64,000 nucleotides of DNA from Osmia lignaria lignaria (taxonomy: Eukaryota > Arthropoda > Insecta > Hymenoptera > Megachilidae). Shown in pieces: positions 12,270-24,183 of this stretch. The notes under the pieces are model-generated. The model saw nothing but the letters and a program-made list of their open reading frames with translations, ran no database searches and was not told the DNA's origin. Within the stretch, counting starts at the first letter, position 1, and each line of letters opens with the position of its first letter. Made by a program: the position numbers and the translations under genes. The stretch spans positions 2,419,501-2,483,500 of the forward strand of contig NW_027478166.1 of NCBI RefSeq assembly GCF_051020975.1, written 5' to 3'.

Positions 12270-12591
12270 TCAGATGCGTAGTTCTCGAGATATATTAAGA
12301 TATTTAAAAGTTCCGAAGCCGCACCAACATAATAGAGATACAGAAACACCGTGGCCCCTTTCTTTGAGATAACTCTGCACTAGTGCGAGCCGCAAATGCC
12401 GCTTCCAGCTTAGCTGTGCAGAAGAAGAACAACAAGAAGAAGAAATATCTCGAAATATGTCCGTTAGGCCCCTTCCCTTGAGATAAATCTGCAAATATCT
12501 CGGAAACGAAGCGAGCTATGGCAAAATATTAAGAGACCTTTTTTGTAGAGAATTAAGTTTCCTACATTTTATGTTCTATGATATTTTTTGA
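12270..12591 (+). repeat. Hybrid monomer (single-monomer deletion)
   Basis: The left part ('gatatattaag', 'gaagccgcacc', 'aatagag') is that of monomer 9050. The right part ('agtgcgagccgc', 'ccgcttcc', 'ccgttagg', 'aaaatattaag') is that of its neighbour 9372. The flanks, 11948 and 12592, correspond to 8728 and 9694. One full monomer length was removed by recombination between neighbours, with the breakpoint between about 12340 and 12390. Confidence 0.8.
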
Positions 12592-14201
12592 TCAGATGCG
12601 TAGTTCTCGAGATATATTAAGATATTTAAAAGTTCCGAAGCCGCACCAACATAATAGAGATACAGAAACACCGTGGCCCCTTTCTTTGAGATAACTCTGC
12701 ACTATTGCGAGCTGCAAATGCCACTTCCAGCTTAGCTGTGCAGAAGAAGAACAACAAGAAGAAGAAGTATCTCGAAATATGTCCGTCAGGCCCCTTCCCT
12801 TGAGATAAATCTGCAAATATCTCGGAAACGAAGCGCGCTATGGCAAAATGTTAAGAGACCTTTTTTGTAGAGAATTAAGTTTCCTACTTTTTACGTTCTA
12901 TGATATTTTTTGATCAGATGCGTAGTTCTCGAGATATATTAAGATATTTAAAAGTTCCGAAGCCGCACCAACATAATAGAGATACAGAAACACCGTGGCC
13001 CCTTTCTTTGAGATAACTCTGCACTATTGCGAGCTGCAAATGCCACTTCCAGCTTAGCTGTGCAGAAGAAGAACAACAAGAAGAAGAAGTATCTCGAAAT
13101 ATGTCCGTCAGGCCCCTTCCCTTGAGATAAATCTGCAAATATCTCGGAAACGAAGAGAGCTATGGCAAAATGTTAAGAGACCTTTTTTGTAGAGAATTAA
13201 GTTTCCTACTTTTTATGTTCTATGATATTTTTTGATCAGATGCGTAGTTCTCGAGATATATCAAGATATTTAAAAGTTCCGAAGCCGCACCAACATAATA
13301 GAGATACAGAAACACCGTGGCCCCTTTCTTTGAGATAACTCTGCACTAGTGCGAGCCGCAAATGCCGCTTCCAGCTTAGCTGTGCAGAAGAAGAACAACA
13401 AGAAGAAGAAATATCTCGAAATATGTCCGTTAGACCCCTTCCCTTGAGATAAATCTGCAAATATCTCGGAAACGAAGCGAGCTATGGCAAAATATTAAGA
13501 GACCTTTTTTGTAGAGAATTAAGTTTCCTACATTTTATGTTCTATGATATTTTTTGATCAGATGCGTAGTTCTCGAGATATATTAAGATATTTAAAAGTT
13601 CCGAAGCCGCACCAACATAATAGAGATACAGAAACACCGTGGCCCCTTTCTTTGAGATAACTCTGCACTATTGCGAGCTGCAAATGCCACTTCCAGCTTA
13701 GCTGTGCAGAAGAAGAACAACAAGAAGAAGAAGTATCTCGAAATATGTCCGTCAGGCCCCTTCCCTTGAGATAAATCTGCAAATATCTCGGAAACGAAGC
13801 GCGCTATGGCAAAATGTTAAGAGACCTTTTTTGTAGAGAATTAAGTTTCCTACTTTTTACGTTCTATGATATTTTTTGATCGGATGCGTAGTTCTCGAGA
13901 TATATTAAGATATTTAAAAGTTCCGAAGCCGCACCAACATAATAGAGATACAGAAACACCGTGGCCCCTTTCTTTGAGATAACTCTGCACTATTGCGAGC
14001 TGCAAATGCCACTTCCAGCTTAGATGTGCAGAGGAAGAACAACAAGAAGAAGAAGTATCTCGAAATATGTCCGTCAGGCCCGTTCCTTTGAGCTGAATCT
14101 GCAAATATCTCGGAAACGAAGCGAGCTATGGCAAAATGTTAAGAGACGTTTTTTGTAGTGAATTATGTTTCCTACAATTTATGTTCTATGATATTTTTTG
14201 A

Positions 14202-16455
14202 TCAGAAGCGTAGTTTTCGAGATATATCGAGATATTTAAAAGTTCCGAAGCCGCACCAACATAATAGAGATACAGAAACACCGTGGCTCCTTTCTTTGAG
14301 ATAACTCTGCACTAGTACGAGCCGCAAGTGCCACTTCCAGCTTAGCTGTGCAGAAGAAGAACAACAAGAAGAAGAAATATCTCGAAATATGTCCGTCAGG
14401 CCCCTTCCCTTGAGATAAATCTGCAAATATCTCGGAAACGAAGCGAGCTATGGCAAAATGTTAAGAGACCTTTTTTGTAGAGAATTAACTTTCCTACTTT
14501 TTATGTTCTATGATATTTTTTGATCAGATGCGTAGTTCTCGAGATATATCAAGATATTTAAAAGTTCCGAAGCCGCACCAACATAATAGAGATACAGAAA
14601 CACCGTGGCCCCTCTCTTTGAGATAACTCTGCACTATTGCGAGCTGCAAATGCCACTTCCAGCTTAGCTGTGCAGAAGAAGAACAACAAGAATAAGAAAT
14701 ATTTCGAAATATGTCCGTCAGGCCCCTTCCCTTGAGATAAATCTGCAAATATCTCGGAAACGAAGCGGGCTACGGCAAAATGTTAAGAGACCTTTTTTGT
14801 AGAAAATTAGGTTTCCTACTTTTTATGTTCTATGATATTTTTTGATCAGATGCGTAGTTCTCGAGATATATCAAGATATTTAAAAGTTCCGAAGCCGCAC
14901 CAACATAATAGAGATACAGAAACACCGTGGCCCCTTTCTTTGAGATAACTCTGCACTATTGCGAGCTGCAAATGCCACTTCCAGCTTAGCTGTGCAGAGG
15001 AAGAACAACAAGAAGAAGAAGTATCTCGAAATATGTCCGTCAGGCCCGTTCCTTTGAGCTGAATCTGCAAATATCTCGGAAACGAAGCGAGCTATGGCAA
15101 AATGTTAAGAGACGTTTTTTGTAGTGAATTATGTTTCCTACAATTTATGTTCTATGATATTTTTTGATCAGAAGCGTAGTTTTCGAGATATATCGAGATA
15201 TTTAAAAGTTCCGAAGCCGCACCAACATAATAGAGATACAGAAACACCGTGGCTCCTTTCTTTGAGATAACTCTGCACTAGTACGAGCCGCAAGTGCCAC
15301 TTCCAGCTTAGCTGTGCAGAAGAAGAACAACAAGAAGAAGAAATATCTCGAAATATGTCCGTCAGGCCCCTTCCCTTGAGATAAATCTGCAAATATCTCG
15401 GAAACGAAGCGAGCTATGGCAAAATGTTAAGAGACCTTTTTTGTAGAGAATTAAGTTTCCTACTTTTTATGTTCTATGATATTTTTTGATCAGATGCGTA
15501 GTTCTCGAGATATATCAAGATATTTAAAAGTTCCGAAGCCGCACCAACATAATAGAGATACAGAAACACCGTGGCCCCTTTCTTTGAGATAACTCTGCAC
15601 GATTGCGAGCTGGAAATGCCACTTCCAGTTTAGCTGTGCAGAAGAAGAACAACAAGAAGAAGAAATATCTCGAAATATGTCCATCAGGACCCTTCCCTTG
15701 AGATAAATCTGCAAATATCTCGGAAACGAAGCGAGCTATGGCAAAATATTAAGAGACCTTTTTTGTAGAGAATTAAGTTTCCTACTTTTTATGTTCTATG
15801 ATATTTTTTGATCAGATGCGTAGTTCTCGAGATATATCAAGATATTTAAAAGTTCCGAAGCCGCACCAACATAATAGAGATACAGAAACACCGTGGCCCC
15901 TCTCTTTGAGATAACTCTGCACTATTGCGAGCTGCAAATGCCACTTCCAGCTTAGCTGTGCAGATGAAGAACAACAAGAATAAGAAATATTTCGAAATAT
16001 GTCCGTCAGGCCCCTTCCCTTGAGATAAATCTGCAAATATCTCGGAAACGAAGCGGGCTACGGCAAAATGTTAAGAGACCTTTTTTGTAGAAAATTAGGT
16101 TTCCTACTTTTTATCTTCTATGATATTTTTTGATCAGATGCGTAGTTCTCGAGATATATCAAGATATTTAAAAGTTCCGAAGCCGCACCAACATAATAGA
16201 AATACAGAAACACCGTGGCCCCTTTCTTTGAGATAACTCTGCACTATTGCGAGCTGCAAATGCCACTTCCAGCTTAGCTGTGCAGAGGAAGAACAACAAG
16301 AAGAAGAAGTATCTCGAAATATGTCCGTCAGGCCCGTTCCTTTGAGCTGAATCTGCAAATATCTCGGAAACGAAGCGAGCTATGGCAAAATGTTAAGAGA
16401 CGTTTTTTGTAGTGAATTGTGTTTCCTACAATTTATGTTCTATAATATTTTTTGA
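14202..16455 (+). repeat. L-M-J three-monomer module zone (7 monomers)
   Basis: Three monomer types recur as a 966-bp module. L has 'gaataagaaatatttcg' and 'gcgggctacggc' (14524, 15812). M has 'gagctgaatctgc' with 'gtgcagagg' (14846, 16134). J has 'tttcgagatatatcgag' with 'agtacgagccgc' (14202, 15168). One E-type monomer ('gctggaaatg', 'gtccatcagg') is inserted at 15490. The same L-M-J order recurs at 19032, 22252, 23540, 26760, 29980, 31268 and 33522. Confidence 0.85.
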
Positions 16456-19400
16456 TCAGAAGCGTAGTTTTCGAGATATATCGAGATATTTAAAAGTTCC
16501 GAAGCCGCACCAACATAATAGAGATACAGAAACACCGTGGCTCCTTTCTTTGAGATAACTCTGCACTAGTACGAGCCGCAAATGCCACTTCCAGCTTAGC
16601 TGTGCAGAAGAAGAACAACAAGAAGAAGAAATATCTCGAAATATGTCCGTCAGGCCCCTTCCCTTGAGATAAATCTGCAAATATCTCGGAAACGAAGCGA
16701 GCTATGGCAAAATGTTAAGAGACCTTTTTTGTAGAGAATTAAGTTTCCTACTTTTTATGTTCTATGATATTTTTTGATCAGATGCGTAGTTCTCGAGATA
16801 TATCAAGATATTTAAAAGTTCCGAAGCCGCACCAACATAATAGAGATACAGAAACACCGTGGCCCCTCTCTTTGAGATAACTCTGCACTATTGCGAGCTG
16901 CAAATGCCACTTCCAGCTTAGCTGTGCAGAAGAAGAACAACAAGAATAAGAAATATTTCGAAATATGTCCGTCAGGCCCCTTCCCTTGAGATAAATCTGC
17001 AAATATCTCGGAAACGAAGCGGGCTACGGCAAAATGTTAAGAGACCTTTTTTGTAGAAAATTAGGTTTCCTACTTTTTATGTTCTATGATATTTTTTGAT
17101 CAGATGCGTAGTTCTCGAGATATATCAAGATATTTAAAAGTTCCGAAGCCGCACCAACATAATAGAGATACAGAAACACCGTGGCCCCTTTCTTTGAGAT
17201 AACTCTGCACTATTGCGAGCTGCAAATGCCACTTCCAGCTTAGCTGTGCAGAGGAAGAACAACAAGAAGAAGAAGTATCTCGAAATATGTCCGTCAGGCC
17301 CGTTCCTTTGAGCTGAATCTGCAAATATCTCGGAAACGAAGCGAGCTATGGCAAAATGTTAAGAGACCTTTTTTGTAGAGAATTAAGTTTCCTACTTTTT
17401 ATGTTCTATGATATTTTTCGATCAGAGGCGTAGTTCTCGAGATATATCAAGATATTTAAAAGTTCCGAAGCCGCACCAACATAATAGAGATACAGAAACA
17501 CCGTGGCCCCTCTCTTTGAGATAACTCTGCACGATTGCGAGCAGGAAATGCCACTTCCAGTTTAGCTGTGCAGAAGAAGAACAACAAGAAGATGAAATAT
17601 CTCGAAATATGTCCGTCAGGACCCTTCCCTTGAGATACATCTGCAAATATCTCGGAAACGAAGCGAGCTATGGCAAAATGTTAAGAGACCTTTTTTGTAG
17701 AGAATTATGTTTCCTACTTTTTATGTTCTATGATATTTTTCGATCAGAGGCGTAGTTCTCGAGATATATCAAGATATTTAAAAGTTCCGAAGCCGCACCA
17801 ACATAATAGAGATACAGAAACACCGTGGCCCCTTTCTTTGAGATAACTCTGCACGATTGCGAGCTGGAAATGCCACTTCCAGTTTAGCTGTGCAGAAGAA
17901 GAACAACAAGAAGAAGAAATATCTCGAAATATGTCCATCAGGACCCTTCCCTTGAGATAAATCTGCAAATATCTCGGAAACGAAGCGAGCTATGGCAAAA
18001 TGTTAGGAGACCTTTTTTGTAGAGAATTATGTTTCCTACAATTTATGTTCTATGATATTTTTTGATCAGAAGCGTAGTTTTCGAGATATATCGAGATATT
18101 TAAAAGTTCCGAAGCCGCACCAACATAATAGAGATACGGAAACACCGTGACCCCTTTCTTTGGGATAACTCTGCACTATTGCGAGCTGGAAATGCCACTT
18201 CCAGTTTAGCTGTGCAGAAGAAGAACAACAAGAAGAAGAAATATCTCGAAATATGTCCGTCAGGCCCCTTCCCTTGTGATAAATCTGCAAATATCTCGGA
18301 AACGAAGCGAGCTATGGCAAAATGTTAAGAGACCTTTTTTGTAGAGAATTAAGTTTCCTACTTTTTATGTTCTATGATATTTTTCGATCAGAGGCGTAGT
18401 TCTCGAGATATATCAAGATATTTAAAAGTTCCGAAGCCGCACCAACATAATAGAGATACAGAAACACCGTGGCCCCTTTCTTTGAGATAACTCTGCACGA
18501 TTGCGAGCTGGAAATGCCACTTCCAGTTTAGCTGTGCAGAAGAAGAACAACAAGAAGAAGAAATATCTCGAAATATGTCCATCAGGACCCTTCCCTTGAG
18601 ATAAATCTGCAAATATCTCGGAAACGAAGCGAGCTACGGCAAAATGTTAAGCGACCTTTTTTGTAGAAAATTAGGTTTCCTACTTTTTATGTTCTATGAT
18701 ATTTTTTGATCAGATGCGTAGTTCTCGAGATATATCAAGATATTTAAAAGTTCCGAAGCCGCACCAACATAATAGAGATACAGAAACACCGTGGCCCCTT
18801 TCTTTGAGATAACTCTGCACGTTTGCGAGCTGGAAATGCCACTTCCAGTTTAGCTGTGCAGAAGAAGAACAACAAGAAGAAGAAATATCTCGAAATATGT
18901 CCATCAGGACCCTTCCCTTGAGATAAATCTGCAAATATCTCGGAAACGAAGCGAGCTATGGCAAAATGTTAAGAGACCTTTTTTGTAGAGAATTAAGTGT
19001 CCTACTTTTTATGTTCTATGATATTTTTTGATCAGATGCGTAGTTCTCGAGATATATCAAGATATTTAAAAGTTCCGAAGCCGCACCAACATAATAGAGA
19101 TACAGAAACACCGTGGCCCCTCTCTTTGAGATAACTCTGCACTATTGCGAGCTGCAAATGCCACTTCCAGCTTAGCTGTGCAGAATAAGAACAACAAGAA
19201 TAAGAAATATTTCGAAATATGTCCGTCAGGCCCCTTCCCTTGAGATAAATCTGCAAATATCTCGGAAACGAAGCGGGCTACGGCAAAATGTTAAGAGACC
19301 TTTTTTGTAGAAAATTAGGTTTTCTACGTTTTATGTTCTATGATATTTTTTGATCAGATGCGTAGTTCTCGAGATATATCAAGATATTTAAAAGTTCCGA

Positions 19401-22400
19401 AGCCGCACCAACATAATAGAGATACAGAAACACCGTGGCCCCTTTCTTTGAGATAACTCTGCACTTTTGCGAGCTGCAAATGCCACTTCCAGCTTAGCTG
19501 TGCAGAGGAAGAACAACAAGAAGAAGAAGTATCTCGAAATATGTCCGTCAGGCCCGTTCCTTTGAGCTGAATCTGCAAATATCTCGGAAACGAAGCGAGC
19601 TATGGCAAAATGTTAAGAGACGTTTTTTGTAGTGAATTATGTTTCCTACAATTTATGTTCTATGATATTTTTTGATCAGAAGCGTAGTTTTCGAGATATA
19701 TCGAGATATTTAAAAGTTCCGAAGCCGCACCAACATAATAGAGATACAGAAACACCGTGGCTCCTTTCTTTGAGATAACTCTGCACTAGTACGAGCCGCA
19801 AATGCCACTTCCAGCTCAGCTGTGCAGAAGAAGAACAACAAGAAGAAGAAATATCTCGAAATATGTCCGTCAGGCCCCTTCCCTTGAGATAAATCTGCAA
19901 ATATCTCGGAAACGAAGCGAGCTATGGCAAAATGTTAAGAGACCTTTTTTGTAGAGAATTAAGTTTCCTACTTTTTATGTTCTATGATATTTTTCGATCA
20001 GAGGCGTAGTTCTCGAGATATATCAAGATATTTAAAAGTTCCGAAGCCGCACCAACATAATAGAGATACAGAAACACCGTGGCCCCTTTCTTTGAGATAA
20101 CTCTGCACGATTGCGAGCTGGAAATGCCACTTCCAGTTTAGCTGTGCAGAAGAAGAACAACAAGAAGAAGAAATATCTCGAAATATGTCCATCAGGACCC
20201 TTCCCTTGAGATAAATCTGCAAATATCTCGGAAACGAAGCGAGCTACGGCAAAATGTTAAGCGACCTTTTTTGTAGAAAATTAGGTTTCCTACTTTTTAT
20301 GTTCTATGATATTTTTTGATCAGATGCGTAGTTCTCGAGATATATCAAGATATTTAAAAGTTCCGAAGCCGCACCAACATAATAGAGATACAGAAACACC
20401 GTAGCCCCTTTCTTTGAGATAACTCTGCACGATTGCGAGCTGGAAATGCCACTTCCAGTTTAGCTGTGCAGAAGAAGAACAACAAGAAGAAGAAATATCT
20501 CGAAATATGTCCATCAGGACCCTTCCCTTGAGATAAATCTGCAAATATCTCGGAAACGAAGCGAGCTATGGCAAAATGTTAAGAGACCTTTTTTGTAGAG
20601 AATTAAGTTTCCTACTCTTTATGTTCTATGATATTTTTTGATCAGATGCGTAGTTCTCGAGATATATCAAGATATTTAAAAGTTCCGAAGCCGCACCAAC
20701 ATAATAGAGATACAGAAACACCGTGGCCCCTCTCTTTGAGATAACTCTGCACTATTGCGAGCTGCAAATGCCACTTCCAGCTTAGCTGTGCAGAAGAAGA
20801 ACAACAAGAAGAAGAAATATCTCGAAATATGTCCATCAGGACCCTTCCCTTGAGATAAATCTGCAAATATCTCGGAAACAAAGCGAGCTATGGCAAAATG
20901 TTAAGAGACCTTTTTTGTAGAGAATTAAGTTTCCTACTTTTTATGTTCTATGATATTTTTCGATCAGAGGCGTAGTTCTCGAGATATATCAAGATATTTA
21001 AAAGTTCCGAAGCCGCACCAACATAATAGAGATACAGAAACACCGTGGCCCCTCTCTTTGAGATAACTCTGCACGATTGCGAGCAGGAAATGCCACTTCC
21101 AGTTTAGCTGTGCAGAAGAAGAACAACAAGAAGATGAAATATCTCGAAATATGTCCGTCAGGACCCTTCCCTTGAGATACATCTGCAAATATCTCGGAAA
21201 CGAAGCGAGCTATGGCAAAATGTTAAGAGACCTTTTTTGTAGAGAATTATGTTTCCTACTTTTTATGTTCTATGATATTTTTCGATCAGAGGCGTAGTTC
21301 TCGAGATATATCAAGATATTTAAAAGTTCCGAAGCCGCACCAACATAATAGAGATACAGAAACACCGTGGCCCCTTTCTTTGAGATAACTCTGCACGATT
21401 GCGAGCTGGAAATGCCACTTCCAGTTTAGCTGTGCAGAAGAAGAACAACAAGAAGAAGAAATATCTCGAAATATGTCCATCAGGACCCTTCCCTTGAGAT
21501 AAATCTGCAAATATCTCGGAAACGAAGCGAGCTATGGCAAAATGTTAGGAGACCTTTTTTGTAGAGAATTATGTTTCCTACAATTTATGTTCTATGATAT
21601 TTTTTGATCAGAAGCGTAGTTTTCGAGATATATCGAGATATTTAAAAGTTCCGAAGCCGCACCAACATAATAGAGATACGGAAACACCGTGACCCCTTTC
21701 TTTGGGATAACTCTGCACTATTGCGAGCTGGAAATGCCACTTCCAGTTTAGCTGTGCAGAAGAAGAACAACAAGAAGAAGAAATATCTCGAAATATGTCC
21801 GTCAGGCCCCTTCCCTTGTGATAAATCTGCAAATATCTCGGAAACGAAGCGAGCTATGGCAAAATGTTAAGAGACCTTTTTTGTAGAGAATTAAGTTTCC
21901 TACTTTTTATGTTCTATGATATTTTTCGATCAGAGGCGTAGTTCTCGAGATATATCAAGATATTTAAAAGTTCCGAAGCCGCACCAAAATAATAGAGATA
22001 CAGAAACACCGTGGCCCCTTTCTTTGAGATAACTCTGCACGATTGCGAGCTGGAAATGCCACTTCCAGTTTAGCTGTGCAGAAGAAGAACAACAAGAAGA
22101 AGAAATATCTCGAAATATGTCCATCAGGACCCTTCCCTTGAGATAAATCTGCAAATATCTCGGAAACGAAGCGAGCTATGGCAAAATGTTAAGAGACCTT
22201 TTTTGTAGAGAATTAAGTGTCCTACTTTTTATGTTCTATGATATTTTTTGATCAGATGCGTAGTTCTCGAGATATATCAAGATATTTAAAAGTTCCGAAG
22301 CCGCACCAACATAATAGAGATACAGAAACACCGTGGCCCCTCTCTTTGAGATAACTCTGCACTATTGCGAGCTGCAAATGCCACTTCCAGCTTAGCTGTG

Positions 22401-24183
22401 CAGAATAAGAACAACAAGAATAAGAAATATTTCGAAATATGTCCGTCAGGCCCCTTCCCTTGAGATAAATCTGCAAATATCTCGGAAACGAAGCGGGCTA
22501 CGGCAAAATATTAAGAGACCTTTTTTGTAGAAAATTAGGTTTCCTACGTTTTATGTTCTATGATATTTTTTGATCAGATGCGTAGTTCTCGAGATATATC
22601 AAGATATTTAAAAGTTCCGAAGCCGCACCAACATAATAGAGATACAGAAACACCGTGGCCCCTTTCTTTGAGATAACTCTGCACTATTGCAAGCTGCAAA
22701 TGCCACTTCCAGCTTAGCTGTGCAGAGGAAGAACAACAAGAAGAAGAAGTATCTCGAAATATGTCCGTCAGGCCCGTTCCTTTGAGCTGAATCTGCAAAT
22801 ATCTCGGAAACGAAGCGAGCTATGGCAAAATGTTAAGAGACGTTTTTTGTAGTGAATTATGTTTCCTACAATTTATGTTCTATGATATTTTTTGATCAGA
22901 AGCGTAGTTTTCGAGATATATCGAGATATTTAAAAGTTCCGAAGCCGCACCAACATAATAGAGATACAGAAACACCGTGGCTCCTTTCTTTGAGATAACT
23001 CTGCACTAGTACGAGCCGCAAATGCCACTTCCAGCTTAGCTGTGCAGAAGAAGAACAACAAGAAGAAGAAATATCTCGAAATATGTCCGTCAGGCCCCTT
23101 CCCTTGAGATAAATCTGCAAATATCTCGGAAACGAAGCGAGCTATGGCAAAATGTTAAGAGACCTTTTTTGTAGAGAATTAAGTTTCCTACTTTTTATGT
23201 TCTATGATATTTTTTGATCAGATGCGTAGTTCTCGAGATATATCAAGATATTTAAAAGTTCCGAAGCCGCACCAACATAATAGAGATACAGAAACACCGT
23301 GGCCCCTTTCTTTGAGATAACTCTGCACGATTGCGAGCTGGAAATGCCACTTCCAGTTTAGCTGTGCAGAAGAAGAACAACAAGAAGAAGAAATATCTCG
23401 AAATATGTCCATCAGGACCCTTCCCTTGAGATAAATCTGCAAATATCTCGGAAACGAAGCGAGCTATGGCAAAATGTTAAGAGACCTTTTTTGTAGAGAA
23501 TTAAGTTTCCTACTTTTTATGTTCTATGATATTTTTTGATCAGATGCGTTGTTCTCGAGATATATCAAGATATTTGAAAGTTCCGAAGCCGCACCAACAT
23601 AATAGAGATACAGAAACACCGTGGCCCCTCTCTTTGAGATAACTCTGCACTATTGCGAGCTGCAAATGCCACTTCCAGCTTAGCTGTGCAGAAGAAGAAC
23701 AACAAGAATAAGAAATATTTCGAAATATGTCCGTCAGGCCCCTTCCCTTGAGATAAATCTGCAAATATCTCGGAAACGAAGCGGGCTACGGCAAAATGAT
23801 AAGAGACCTTTTTTGTAGAAAATTACGTTTCCTACTTTTTATGTTCTATGATATTTTTTGATCAGATGCGTAGTTCTCGAGATATATCAAGATATTTAAA
23901 AGTTCCGAAGCCGCACCAACATAATAGAGATACAGAAACACCGTGGCCCCTTTCATTGAGATAACTCTGCACTATTGCGAGCTGCAAATGCCACTTCCAG
24001 CTTAGCTGTGCAGAGGAAGAACAACAAGAAGAAGAAGTATCTCGAAATATGTCCGTCAGGCCCGTTCCTTTGAGCTGAATCTGCAAATATCTCGGAAACG
24101 AAGCGAGCTATGGCAAAATGTTAAGAGACGTTTTTTGTAGTAAATTATGTTTCCTACAATTTATGTTCTATGATATTTTTTGA
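16456..24183 (+). repeat. 24-monomer higher-order repeat, copy 1 (7,728 bp)
   Basis: Twenty-four monomers starting at 16456 recur in the same order 7,728 bp later. The unit has nested structure: an 11-monomer run starting with the 'gagcaggaaatg' type at 17422 is followed by a related run starting with the same type at 20964 (11 monomers, 3,542 bp apart). Diagnostic variants include 'gatacggaaacaccgtgacc' near 18135, 'cacgtttgcg' near 18819, 'gcacttttgcg' near 19462, 'ggaaacaaagcg' near 20875, 'accaaaataat' near 21985 and 'gcgttgttctcg' near 23545. The copy begins at or very near 16456, because the sequence just upstream (16420-16450) no longer matches 24148-24178. Confidence 0.93.

Larger units (their letters stand above)
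8728..14201 (+). repeat. Rearranged derivative of the 12-monomer repeat (17 monomers)
   Basis: The monomer types of the 12-monomer unit recur here in altered order. A 'gaaaccgc/aacagag/ccgcttcc' type (9372, 10016 and derivatives at 12270 and 13236) is followed by the 'gcgcgctatgg' type (9694, 10338, 12592, 13558). The 'aaatatgcaaat/tacaaaatta' type occurs at 8728 and 11948, 10 monomers apart. Several monomers are hybrids of two types (10016 and 12270). The pattern fits repeated unequal exchange of one to ten monomers. In the 13880 monomer the usual tca is tcg. Confidence 0.8.
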
